Shown here piece after piece: positions 35,971 through 47,284 of a stretch of DNA of 64,000 nucleotides (within the stretch, counting starts at the first letter, position 1; each line of letters begins with the position of its first letter). Origin of the DNA: Selaginella tamariscina (lineage: Eukaryota > Streptophyta > Lycopodiopsida > Selaginellales > Selaginellaceae). The DNA lies in assembly GCA_003024785.1 (NCBI GenBank), contig PUQB01000133.1, positions 310,001-374,000 of the forward strand, in the 5' to 3' direction. The translations under genes and the position numbers were made by a program. Under the pieces are notes generated by a model. That model saw only the letters and a list, made by a program, of their open reading frames with translations, made no database searches and had not been told where the DNA came from.

Positions 35971-37003
35971 ATGTATATACTCTATAAAATACTAATAACT
36001 CTATGAAATAAATATATAATAATGTCCTTAAATTAATGAAAACACACACGACATAAAATTATATGCCAACTGACATTATCTTTATATTTATTAAGTGTAT
36101 TTTATGGATGTATAAAAACATTAATGCATGCACATAAATGACAATATGTATCTAAACAATATATACACGTTATATAGTTATGCTTTTTGTTTATTTTATT
36201 TAAAATAATACATAATTCGGTATAGTTTTCTTTGACATTAAAAAGAAATGCTATCCTACTGCCCCAGGGTGTTACATGGACATGTTCATGATATCAAAAT
36301 TCTCTATATATGTAATTTGCAAATGCCAAGAATAATTAATTTTAATAAATACATAAACTTGTATAATATGATGAATAATTTATTAATATAAGTTCAACGG
36401 TCAGAATATTCTTCATTACCACCGTAAAATTATTTTTACATAAAAAGAAGGAAAATATGTTTATTCAAAAATGTTTTATAATTTAATTTTTTAAATACTT
36501 TTTAACCAATTAAGAATCGAACGTCTTGTTTGAAGGTATAACAATTTATAATTTAATGTGTTTTAAAATAAAAACCCTCAATATAATATATATGTTAGTT
36601 GAGTGTGTAAAATATAAGTACATATAAATCATAATTATTGTGTTATTTAACTTTATATCTGTTATAATGTACATTTGTACATAAATCCATAAGTTATTGA
36701 TTGTTCTAATAAGGTTGTATGTTTAATTGTTATATATAGTTGAATGTGTATAATATATGTGTGTGTTGATGTAAACATGTATGTACACCCACACACAAAT
36801 ATGTTTATGTGTGTATATATAACTTTTTTAAGGAAAAGGACATTAAAAAAAATTAGTAAGTTTAATTTATAATATAAATGCTTCGCTCTAAAAAATGAAT
36901 AAATTATTTAACATTTGTTTTATTATTTCACCTAGTAAAACAATAACGTAATTCATTTGCCTGTTACTGACGCCACTTCAATATTATATGCTTTGTAATA
37001 TTG

Positions 37004-37004
37004 T

Positions 37005-37040
<36 letters not shown>

Positions 37041-37060
37041 TATATATATATATATATATG
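37004..37060. repeat. (TA)n microsatellite, interrupted
   Basis: Long TA tract within the segment duplicated from 4.3 kb, where the tract is much shorter. Confidence 0.9.
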
Positions 37061-37194
37061 GATATGCGTATGGTGTAATGGTACGTAAGTATGAATCATG
37101 ACTAATTATAATTAATGTATACGTGTGCGTGTGCGTGTGTGATAACGTAAACCTAACATATAACAATATGGCCATATAAATATAATCTGATGTT

Positions 37195-37322
37195 TTAGCT
37201 AAAACATCAGTATAAATTCCTGCTTTTTCTGCTCTACAACCATCCGCATTGGCACCAACTAGTCTACTTGCAAAGATTCCTGGGAATAACTGAAGAATCT
37301 TCACCTCGCTGGCGTGAAACAA
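37195..37322 (-). CDS. Possible exon, unrecognised
   Basis: On the minus strand the frame reads SEVKILQLFPGIFASRLVG, then NADGCRAEKAGIYTDVLA, a protein-like composition in an otherwise AT-rich spacer. An AG acceptor precedes it (CACGCCAG). No duplicate exists elsewhere in the window and I recognise no domain. Confidence 0.25.
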
Positions 37323-39110
37323 AACTTATGGAATCCAATTATCTGTTTAAAACACATAATTAATTCACTCCTCGTTCTCAACCTTTTTAGTATATACCGA
37401 GGCTATTCTAAAAATCTGGTTAGTATATTCTTTATATCGAGTATAATACTGGTGCAAAGTCACTTTTTTTGATAATTAAATTTACACACACGCGCACACA
37501 CACTGTCTGTGTGTGTCTTAAATATATACTACAAATTTTCTAAGCTTTTTTTTTTTTATCAATTTATTTATAGTCAAGATTTTTGTGTGCACGTATTTAT
37601 TATGTTGTTTTCAAGTCAAATATCCTATCTGTACGTATACCAAAAACCATCTCTTTCTTTCTTTTTGTACAATTTTTAATATTTATTTTTTATTATATGG
37701 TTGAGATTTATTCTAATAAGGGTTGTTTTGCTTAACTTAACTTAAGTGGGTTAAATGGATTCGCACACTATAATGATAAATGTTAAAAATTGAATATTAC
37801 ATATATGTATATATAATAGTATATACATGTGATATGCAGCTTAAAATTATAAAGAATATAATATAATTTTGTGAATATGCTGTTTATATTCTGGCCACAC
37901 AACAATTGTTGTGCACGTTTATTTTACTTTCATTAACAAATTTGATAACGTAATGAAAATATAATTATAAAAGTTATTATTTTACTTTCACTAACAATTA
38001 TAAAAGTTATTATTTTACTTCCACTAACAAATTTGATAACATAATGAAAATAATATTCATGTACCGCTACGTTGATGAAATATCAGAGTATACGTGTGAG
38101 TGTGCGTGAGTATATCCATGTGGGTGTGTGTGAATTGTAATACGCTTAGTATTTGGTTTCAACACACAGAGTGTTTATAAATAATGTGTATGTATGTGTG
38201 CATGTGTGCAAATGTACACACCTATATCTCTAAGTGTAACACCTCACTATGCTTGTTTTACTTCATATACATTATATCATAATACGCATACACACGCACA
38301 CGCACATACACATGTTGCTAGAATACAAAGAAATTAATTAAATTGAATATTAGTCCACATGCACTGTGCACGTATTTAATTATGTTGTTTTTAAGTCAAA
38401 TATCCTATTTGAACGTATACATCAAAACCATCTTTTCCTTTTCCTTTTTCTTTCTTTCTTTCTTTTTTTTTTTTTCTGTTGAAATTTTTAATATTTCTTC
38501 TTTTGAGGGTTAAGATTTATTCTGGTAGATCTAATATTTATAAATATATTGCATGTTAATTATTATATAGTTGAAGTTATAATGTGGTTATAAATACATA
38601 TATTAATATAAGTTAATTATATTAGTATATACATGTGATATGTATAACTTAAAATCATAATAATAACAATTTGTTTTATATAGACATACATACATAATAT
38701 ATATACATATGTATGTTGTATAATGTGTATGATAGTATCTTATATTAAGTAATATATGTATATTATAAATAGTATATACATATTGGTCTTACTATCCTTA
38801 TATATATGTACGTACCCAAGGTTTGCCGGCTAGTTTAATTATCCCGCCTTTTTTAACTATCCAGTTTTAGTCTTCATTTTTCTCAAGAAACCCCTGAACC
38901 CCGCGTTTACTATGGTGATATCATCGTCACCGTCTGTGCGATTGCTTAAACGACCTTAACCACGGTAACAAACACCGTCGTTAAAACCTCACTCTTCCTC
39001 ATTGCAACTTTGCGGTATCCGATAAACACTGGTAAGACACGTTTGACACCAGTCGACTCGTCAACCACGGTCAACCTTGCTCCACAGGGGGTTCAAGTCA
39101 GAGATCGGAT

Positions 39111-39290
39111 TTGCTGTACATATATTCCCCACTAGCAGTTCACAATAACGATGAAGATATCCCTACTGGTATGCCTATGACCAAGAGGGGCAAAAAAGAA
39201 GTTAGAATGTTACTGAAGAGTGCAGGCTTCAACAAGAAAATGATGGCTACGCTTCAGCTCATGGAAGCAGAGACAAAACGAGGAGTCTGT
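39111..39290 (+). CDS. Duplicate of the exon at 5144-5279
   Basis: Reads MPMTKRGKKEVRM and continues KSAGFNKKMMATLQLMEAE, conserved with the 5.1-kb copy, including the lysine-rich motif. An upstream in-frame ATG at 39111 (MLYIYSPLAVHNNDEDIP) extends it. The donor seen in the other copy is degraded here. A possible continuation near 39492 reads KFSDEEPSKARHANNG, paralleling TFSDEQPK in the first copy. Function unknown. Confidence 0.35.
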
Positions 39291-39479
39291 ATAAGCTATA
39301 CAGACACATACATACTCATATATGGGCACATATACACATATTTGTATAGATAGATATATACTTGGAGTTTTATGTACATATAGATATGTAGAGTTACATA
39401 TGTACATATCTACATAGATTTACAGCTCTATGTGGCATATATACATATAAGCTGTATATATAAAATATAGCTCAAATAT

Positions 39480-39780
39480 TTCTATATATTAAGTTTTCTG
39501 ACGAAGAACCCAGTAAAGCTCGACATGCCAACAATGGTACATCATCAAAAAGCTCCAACTATTGACTCAGTCTCAACTTCATTCTGGGACGTCGATCATG
39601 GTTCAACAACAACAAATCGCAGTTGTTTGCAAAAACGAAGGTTCACAGAGCACAGCTCCACAGCCAGTTTATAGAGACCGAGCTGCAGAACGGAGGAGTT
39701 TATATGGATTGAGCGTTCAGGATCGGAAGAAATAGAAGAAATGGCTAGATAAATGCCTTATCCTCGTGAATAACGTGTGT
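39480..39780 (+). CDS. Possible downstream exon, unrecognised
   Basis: FSDEEPSKARHANNG resembles the 5.4-kb exon; further on one frame gives HRAQLHSQFIETELQNGGV (about 39652-39705). Stops interrupt. Probably a decayed continuation of the 39.1-kb exon. Confidence 0.25.
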
Positions 39781-39899
39781 TTGTGTATATATACGTGTGT
39801 GTGTGTGTGGAGAGAACTGCTAATGTTGCCATTGCGGAGGCTCATACTCATTCTTACAAAGTTATCAAGCTATTGACGAGAGGAATATTGGAAACAGGA

Positions 39900-40400
39900 T
39901 GCTGCGTTGGCAAGTAAGCTATATACATACATATATATAGCTGACAATATACTTGGCTTATCAGATTGTATCTATGCTAACTTAATTTAACTTAGGAAGT
40001 ACGATTATTAGATAGAATGTAAGCACTGGAGTTTACACCTTCAAGTGAGTTTCTATTCTATTAGGGCTATATATATGTATATATATATAACCATATAAAC
40101 ACGCACACATGAGAGGACGGGACGTAAATGGACAACCAGGTGATTCTTACCGTGCGATTATTCAGAAGAAATTTATTGTAAGATTTCATGATATGCTTTA
40201 AGGGGGAGTATATGTGGTATTTAAGTTGTAAGCTTATTTCAACATTAAATTTAGTCATGTTTTTATATTTAATAAAAATTATATAAATGTTTTTTTTGTT
40301 TAACATTTTGCTTTTAATAGTAAATAATTATATACTAATTGATTATATGGTTTACAAGTGAAGCTATATAATAAAGAATTATCATGCAGCAGTTTTTTAG
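39900..40400. other. Spacer, no gene seen
   Basis: AT-rich, with no protein-like frame on either strand. Confidence 0.5.
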
Positions 40401-40409
40401 TGTGTGTGT

Positions 40410-40860
40410 GTGACGGGTCACGGGTCTGCGGCACTAAGTCTTGTGGTTTGTGTGTGTGACGTAGTCCTCACGGGTCCCCAGTCTGCGGCACTAAGTCTTG
40501 TGGTTTGTGTGTGTGACGTAGTCCCTCACGGGTCGTGGGTCGCGGGTCTGCGGCACTAAGAGTTGTGGTTTGTGTGTATGACGTAGTCCTCACGGGTCAC
40601 GGGTCTGCGGCACTAGGTCTTGTGGTTTGTGTGTGTGACGTAGTCCTCACGGGTCACGGGTCTGCGGCACTAGGTCTTGTGGTTTGTGTGTGTGACGTAG
40701 TCCTCACGGCTCCCGGGTCTGCGGCACTAAGTCTTGTGGTCTGTGTGTGTGACGTAGTCCTCACGGGTCGCGGGTCTGCGGCACTAAGTCTTGTGGTCTG
40801 TGTGTGTGACGTAGTCCTCACGGGTCGCGGGTCTGGGGCACTAAAGTCTTGTAATAAAAA
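40410..40860 (+). repeat. 57-bp minisatellite, about eight units
   Basis: Unit contains GTGTGTGTGACGTAGTCCTC, ACGGGTC and CTGCGGCACTAAGTCTTG. CTGCGGCACTA recurs at about 40424, 40480, 40549, 40606, 40663, 40720 and 40777, with a variant (CTGGGGCACTA) at 40832; the middle units are exactly 57 bp apart. Because 57 is divisible by three, the array stays open in one frame as a 19-residue repeat, but I do not regard this as a gene. Confidence 0.9.
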
Positions 40861-40984
40861 GTAGTTTGTTTGCATTTAATAGGAGTTTGATCTCCTCTTT
40901 TTTGTTAAGAATGCATTCGTATCCATTGATTTAGCAATCATTCTTCATATTTATGTTGCTGCCACCAAGTCTTCTATTTAAAAG

Positions 40985-43177
40985 AGGAGGTTGAAGCACT
41001 GACTGCTCTCAAGCAAGCATGTACAACAGCACAGCAATCTTATCCGATTGGACTCCAAAGTCTCCCATTGCTCTTGGATGGGTGTCGAATGCAACGATGC
41101 CACCGGCCACGTTGTTAAACTTGAGTTAGGCTCAATGGGCCTTAATGGTTCAATACCATCTCAAATCTCAAAACTATCTTCTTTGCAAGTGTTGGATTTG
41201 TCTGATAATTTTCTTCATGGCGGCTTGTCCTTGTTCTTGTGGGAACTGAGGAAGTCTCAAGCATATGAATCTTACACTTAACAGGTTTAATGGTTCCATT
41301 TCACTTCTGATTTCTCAACTTACAAAGTTGGAAGTGTTGGATTTGTCATCGAATTCTCATCTTTCAGGAGGCATACCATTGACACTGTGGGAACTGAAGA
41401 GCCTTAAGCATCTAGATCTTAGTAGTAACAAGTTCAATGGTTCCATCTCATCGCTGATTTCTCAACTTACAAAGTTAGAAGTGTTGGATTTGTCAATGCA
41501 ATTTGTTTTTTTCAGGAGGCATACCATTGACATTGTGGGAATTAAGGAGCCTCAAGCATTTGGATCTTAATTATAACATGTTCAACGGTTCCATCTCACC
41601 GCTGATTTTCTCAACTTACAAAGTTGGAAGTGTTGGATTTGTCACGGAATTCTCTTTCAGGAGGCATACCATTGCCATTGTGGGAACTGAAGAGCCTCAC
41701 AATTTTGAATCTTGGTTCCAACCGACTCAACGGTTCCATCCCACCACAGATTTTCTCAACTCACACACTTACAAGAGCTTGATTTGTCATCCAATCATTC
41801 TCAGTGGGAAGCATACTGTGATTAGTGTGTGAGACGAAGAGCATCAGACGGTTATATCTTAGTAACACTAGTTTGATAGGCCCTCTTCCTTCGAACTTGG
41901 GAATGATGCAGAATTTGAAGTTTTTAGATCTCAGCAACAATATGTTAACTGGTGGAATACCTCCGGAGGTGGGATTGCTACAAAACTTGAGCACTTTACA
42001 TTTAGGTTCCAACAGATTGCATGGTACAATACCTTCCACATTGGGGAATTGTAGCAGTTTATTTGAGCTTCGCTTGGACAACAATCAACTTATTGGTCAT
42101 ATACCGACCAGCATTACTGGTAAGCTTTAAAAATCAATAATTGCTCTTGCTTATATGTGGGCTTTGCAGAACTACCACACATTTTCTTTATAAACCTTGA
42201 GAACAACCGTTTGACTGGACATGTTAATCTCCATCCCAACAGTTCGCTTGAATTATTGTATCTGGGATCAAAATCTCTTGACTGGTAACTTTCCAAGGTT
42301 ATCGCAGAATCTTATGCTGCCAACATATCAAACAACTTATTCTCCGGTCAATTTCCCTTGGCTGCAAATGATACAATTGACCAATTGGGATTACTTTCTG
42401 CAGCAAAACAAGTTCATTGGAAGCATACCTAGTTGGATCTGGAATCTTCGATGTGTTTATTTTTCTAGATCTTTTCACACAACCAGCTCCGGGGCAGGCT
42501 TCCATCTAACTTGAATCTCACATTATGGTCCAGTTTTGGTATACAGTAATAATTCTATGATTAATATCAATGTGAAAGGGCGAGAAATGGCATATCGATC
42601 CCTTCCATCCGACATGGGCTTTTTGGATCTATCTGAAAATGAATTGTTTGGAGAGCTCCTGAGGCCATTGGGAGTCAGATCTTTGGTATTCGCTTTCTGA
42701 AACTCTCACATAACAAGCTCTCCGGTCAACTTCCACCGAATTTGGACAACCTAACAATACTGGAGAGCCTCGACTTATCCTATAATCAATTCAGTGGGAT
42801 AATTCCAGCCACATTGTCCAAGCTGAACTTTTCTTGCCTACTTCAATGTTTCCTTCAATAAGTTACAAGGCCCAGTTCCAGAAAGTCCCCAGTTTGATAC
42901 GTTTGGTTTGGACAGCTATCTAGGCAATCCAGAGTTGTGCGGTGCAATGTTACCACATAAGTGCTTATCACAGTGAACGGTACAAGCTCAAGTCGTTTAG
43001 AAGCGGTGGTTCATTATGGCATGCTGCAAAGGATTGAGGAATTTTATGTCGCTGCCTGCATTTGCATTGGTTGCAGTGACTAGTTTCTCTTTGATGCTAT
43101 ATATTATACCATTCTGGAACAAACCATGGGAAATCATTTTCGGTGTGCGTCGAAAACGCCTCTCAAGAATTATCTAA
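40985..43177 (+). pseudogene. LRR receptor-like protein gene, frame broken
   Basis: Encodes a plant receptor-like protein. The N-terminal LRR cap is visible (EEVEALTALKQACTTAQQ, then CSWMGVECNDATGHVVKLEL), followed by tandem 24-residue LRRs of the extracellular type (LEVLDLSSN.. LSGGIPLTLWEL.. LKHLDLSSN, about 41300-42120 and 42620-42830). The C-terminal part has the usual cap (YLGNPELCGAMLPHKC, about 42919), a membrane helix (LVAVTSFSLMLYIIPFW, about 43069) and a short basic tail ending RKRLSRII at 43174, with no kinase domain. That order is typical of receptor-like proteins in immunity or development. About nine frame changes occur; several repeats of one LRR unit (41300-41720) suggest recent internal duplication. 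Confidence 0.8.
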
Positions 43178-43280
43178 AGCATGTAATATATATTCAATTA
43201 TGTATTGGACTTAATGAATGTTTATGTTAATTTTATTTTAATTAATCAGTTATAAACATATGTGCATGATCATTATGTTA

Positions 43281-43324
43281 TTAAACACTGATCTTCGGTT
43301 GATAGTTTAAAAGTGTGAAACTCC
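43281..43324 (-). CDS. 3' tip of host exon split by MULE copy 2
   Basis: With one copy of the target duplication removed, the exon at 51298-51142 continues here as GSFTLLNYQPKISV and a stop at 43281. Confidence 0.5.
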
Positions 43325-43340
43325 CATTCTCGGGAGTCCC

Positions 43341-43470
43341 GACAAAAGAGGGCTTCCGGGCTTCCGGGCTTCCGGCTTGGACCCGGAATATTCTAAAGAA
43401 TCTACCAGAATATTTTAGAATATTCCTAAATATTCTTAGAATTTAGGATTTTGGCTCAGTCGGCAATTAA
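43341..43470. promoter_or_regulatory. Left subterminal repeats of MULE copy 2
   Basis: Three GGGCTTCC-type repeats (43350-43378) are followed by a cluster of AT-rich palindromic words (GGAATATTC, AGAATATTTTAG, AATATTCTTAG) and by CAGTCGGCAATTAA at 43457. Such clustered words near MULE ends commonly bind transposase; that role here is inference. Confidence 0.55.
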
Positions 43471-43555
43471 CAACAAAAAATATTTAATCATAACCATGTT
43501 TATACTGTATTATTAATGTTTTATTTCAACACCAAAGAGTACAATTCAACACTTG

Positions 43556-46500
43556 TCACTTCTTCTTACGATTGAGCAATGCTGCAATTCGTGAACCACC
43601 AGTCCTACTTGACGTCGCTATTGCTTGGGTTGGGATTTCCTCTGGCTGGATGTTCTCTTTAATCCTGTTCATAGCAATTCTCCCGAGCTCAGGGTTCTTC
43701 TCAGTCCCAACAATGTTTCTCCCCAGCTCGATAGCTGCAAGCATTGAGGACCCCGTACCACTGCCTATATCCCAGATAAGATCACCTGGCCGGGTGAGTC
43801 GTTCTATCACGAGCTGCATCAATCGAGTGCTCTTCGGTTGGTAGTCCATCCTGCATGTGAAGATAATGGTAAATACTTAAATTGTTGAAATGAAATGCCT
43901 ACCATGGTTCTTGGAACCGCTCAGGATTATCAACAAGAATTGTTGATGACAAACGCAGGGATTATCGCGCAATCCTCTAGATGCATCTTGGAAGACAAGA
44001 AGGAGCAGGATGCTCTCCTGTTAAAACATCAAAAATCATTAATGAACTTCATGAATAAAGAAAAAAGTACCTTCATCTTGTTGCGGTAGCCCCAACCACG
44101 CCCTCTGTAGATGTAGTACGTTGCAGCAAGTTGAAGGTCCACCACACTTGCAGCTCGGACAACTTGATCCCAGGTGTTTGCTGCAGCAAACACAACCAAC
44201 CAACCATTTGCAGCCATATGCATACCTGCAAACTGGAGTGCTTCATCGAACTTCACTGGATCAAGGTAGAGGTATGGCGTATCACTCGTTGTATTTCCTG
44301 GCAAGGTCCCATTTGGAAGGTCGAAGATCACCAAGTTGAAACCATATTCTCCCGCAATATGCTGGTAGCGAGTCTGGCTGTCAGCTGTATGGTACCTGGC
44401 CACCTGTGTCTGAACTTTTCTATAAGGAACCAGTCTAGCGTCAGGAACCTCCTCTTCCTTCTCATCCGTGAGCACGGCCTGTTGCATCTCCTCGATGTCA
44501 TCAATCGCCAAGAAATTATCACCTCGAGTTGTAGCAAGTGAAGGGACGAATGTGACCAAGTCATCCTTGATGTCCATGGTTCCCTGCGATGGTAGCACTT
44601 CAGATAAATTGAATAAGGCAGCTGGGTCGCGAGTAGTGGAGGTGCCAGCTACTGTATCTGAGTTCTTCTTTGACTGCTGCACAGGCTGACGCCGCTTTGC
44701 CTTGGCCTTTGTCTTCTTAATGAAGTCGACCTCTGCCGGATCCCATGAGATGCATGGGAGATCTTTTGAGTGTTCATTGTAGAGATCCTTCTCCCATGTT
44801 GGTGGTTGCCCAGGTGGATAATCAAGCCAGAACGGTACGTGTTACACGTTCGAACTCTGTCAGGCCAGATCTTGTCTTCGACCACATGTGTGGTGCTTCC
44901 ATGTAATCTGACCAGAATACCATAGTCTGTGTGTGAGGCACCTTTCTCGCTGCGACATACCTGTAATGAACATATAGTAGTGTCAGAATGTAACATTGTC
45001 AAGAAGATCATCCTTACCTCCAAATCATCCTTCTTGCTGTCTCTTCGTGTTCGAGGAACTCTTTCGCTCTATGGAGTAAGTGAACTTCACACACTCATGG
45101 AATGGCTGGAACATCACGTTCTTGCATTTTACCCGCACTTCATCGTACCAAGTCGTGAAATCTGTAACCGGCCTGGTCCACTCGCCATCCTCGATGAGTC
45201 CCGTGAGAATCTGGACTGCCTCCTCTCTGATCGCTCGCCAATACAAATCGATAATAAACCACCTTATCCACTCCTTATCCTGAACACCCGGCAATCCAAG
45301 TGTCTCTTGCTCTCTCTTCAGTTCGAGACGTACCAGTTTATTGAAGTACATGATTCTCGTCTCGTTTGGAATTCTCGCCCTTGAAAGCGCGTACAGCTTT
45401 TCCAACCCCATCCATCTGCATTGTTTCCATGTGATTTGGGTCACCTTGTCGAACCACTCTTCACCCAATGCAGGATCGATGATGGCTAAGATCTTCATCA
45501 TGCGCTTGTCATGCTTAATGTAGACCTGTTGTTGCTCCTGGTATTTGTTGCCTTTGGATGCCCTTGCAGCCTTCTCAAGATCATCCTCAATCTCACTCTG
45601 TAATTCACAGACGTAATCAACTAAGTAATATAAGTGTGAGACGTGGTACCTCAAAAAAATCTTTGCACAGATCAAATTCGGAAGTGGATGCCAAGCTTGT
45701 TGTCCAGTCGCTTTCCTTCCACTTTCTTATGTCATCTCGTTCCTTGTCACTGAGCCTGGCCAAGATCTTCGCTGTGCCCTCCTCACTGGTGCAACATGTC
45801 TTCACAGATAGCAGAAGATGTGGCAGTGTGGTTTGCACTGCCGTTGCGGAGGAACTGCATATTTGAAAATCTCGAAGTTAGTTAATCCTATGATCTAGAG
45901 GTCACTATGTTTACCTATTAATTTGCTGAAACATTGTCACAAGCTGAAGATTATCCATGACCCCAGCACGGATGAAGCCTGAACGCACTCTCACTGCCCA
46001 CTGATTCTTATCTTCCGTGTCTTCTGTACAGCTTCTGAAGCACCTTTAGCCTGTGATTACCATCCCAACAGATGAACTTCTTCATCGAAAGCATTGGTGC
46101 CCATTGCCGGAACATGTCAGACTGAAGCTCCTCCTCAAAAGCCAAATGCTGAGCATACATCGCTTCATCGCTTCTCAATGCTGCCAGATCTGCATCTGTC
46201 ATGGGGTCCCCAACTTGAAGGATGAACTGAGTGGTGTTGCGCAAATAACCAACTGCCTTCTTGAAACTCCTAGTCAAAGATTCCAGATCCGCTGGATTGA
46301 CTCTCCGCACCTGTTCATTTCCCAGAATTCGGCAAATAGGGACATCCGGTGCCTCTCCATATTCTCGGATTGTGATCTTCGCGAGAAGACGCACTGCACT
46401 CTCCGAATGCATGCTGGCTGCAATGTTGTAAACTTCCTCATTATCTGGCACTTCTGCTTTACCCTTCTTCTTCTTCTTAGCAGCCTCTGAATCTCCAGCA

Positions 46501-46870
46501 GCTTTGCGTCGTCTCTTCTTGTTCTTGGGTTCATCCTCTTCGTCACTCGACAAAGTCACTGCGCATGAGGCTTGTGTGCCTTCTGTCTGCTCCTGTGTCT
46601 CCTGTGGTAAGACATCATCCTCAACTTCTTCAACAAAGTCTGATTGTTCTTGTTGGGGTTGAACTACATCCTCTTGCTCTCCTGACCAGTCCTGCTGGCT
46701 TGCCTGTTCAACTGGAGCATCACTTGAAGGTCCTTGTTCCTGAACCACAGCCAGCTTCCTACTTCCTCTCCCACGACCCGACGCCCTCTCTGAATTGCAG
46801 CTCTAGCTTCTGCTTCTCTCTCAGTAGGCTCCTTCATCTTCTTTTCTTGTAAACGTTGTGAAGAGCGCAT
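43556..46870 (-). CDS. Gene A: ParB-like domain fused to N6/N4-type DNA methyltransferase
   Basis: Exons 46870-45915, 45854-45018, 44960-44071, 44017-43903 and 43850-43556, all GT-AG, about 1,030 aa. N-terminus: RG-rich and acidic, with a basic patch (KNKKRRRKA, nuclear signal type). Residues about 150-310: ParB-like, with VPICRILGNEQVRRVNPADL (conserved first strand) and ICWDGNHRLKVLQKLY (DGNHR core). A middle region of about 250 aa (EWFDKVTQITWKQCRWMG) is unrecognised. C-terminus: permuted methyltransferase order, first a motif-IV position reading VIFDLPNG, then, across the last two introns, QPKSTRLMQLVIERL (motif X) and DLIWDIGSGTGSSMLAAIEL (motif I, SAM binding). The DPPY tetrad is thus DLPN, so catalysis is doubtful. 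Such fusions are known from phages. Divergent to gene B. An acceptor-like TTTTGTAG before the ATG suggests an upstream leader exon. Confidence 0.8.
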
Positions 46871-46954
46871 CTACAAAAGCAATAAGGTTTAACAAAAAAC
46901 TGTAATAAATGTTCAAAGATGTTTAATAAAAATAAAAAAACATACTAGCCCTCA

Positions 46955-47282
46955 CAGTCGGCGTGCCGACTGAGAGAGCAGTTGCTGTAAGTCCCAGTCG
47001 GCATGCCGACTGGGCCTGGCATCAAAGGGAGTCCCAGTCGGCATGCCGACTGGGCTGGCAACAAAGGGAGGCCCAGTCGCATGCCGACTGGGACTGGGAA
47101 CGAAACAAGGCCCAGTCAAAATGCTAGGTGGGACTAGAACAGTCAACCCTAGTCAAAATGCTGACTGGGGCTGGAACAGTCAACCCGGTCAAAATGTTGA
47201 CTGGATCTGGAACAGTCCACCCCAGTCGGCCTGCCGACTGGGACGGACAACGAAGTCAGTCCGAGTCGGCAGGCCGACTCGG
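46955..47282. promoter_or_regulatory. Palindrome array in the divergent promoter region, copy 2
   Basis: Nine units starting at about 46955, 46993, 47033, 47072, 47110, 47149, 47186, 47221 and 47261, spacing 35-41 bp. The core CAGTCGGCATGCCGACTG is a perfect palindrome in units 2 and 3; units 8 and 9 vary at the centre (CCTG, CAGG); units 5-7 have lost symmetry (AGTCAAAATGCTGACT type). It lies just upstream of gene A and about 500 bp upstream of gene B. Confidence 0.85.
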
Positions 47283-47284
47283 AT

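Larger units (their letters stand above)
34030..36720. other. AT-rich spacer, no gene seen
   Basis: Contains the right arm of the inverted duplication (35040-35970), a long TA run at about 34804-34839 and TG/CA runs. No protein-like frame on either strand. Confidence 0.6.
36720..39410. repeat. Direct duplicate of 4070-5350 with 1.4 kb of extra sequence
   Basis: 36720-37200 matches 4070-4480 and 38670-39310 matches 4740-5300. The extra middle part contains an internal tandem duplication (about 37560-37830 against 38340-38650) and a stretch near 38480-38540 that matches 3398-3450 in reverse complement. Homology to the first copy stops exactly at a palindrome at 37189-37208. Confidence 0.6.

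Noticed and set aside
40535-40864. A coding gene made of 19-residue repeats (VVCVCDVVLTG)
   Set aside because: The frame is open only because the minisatellite unit is 57 bp; composition is dominated by the TG-rich repeat.
43572-43844. Plus-strand protein opposite the methyltransferase exon
   Set aside because: It is the antisense of the conserved motif I exon, which has splice sites and family motifs on the minus strand.
46955-47282. CRISPR-like array
   Set aside because: The regular spacing is tempting, but the units are palindromes with related sequence between them, lie in a eukaryotic transposon promoter region and have no spacers or cas genes.
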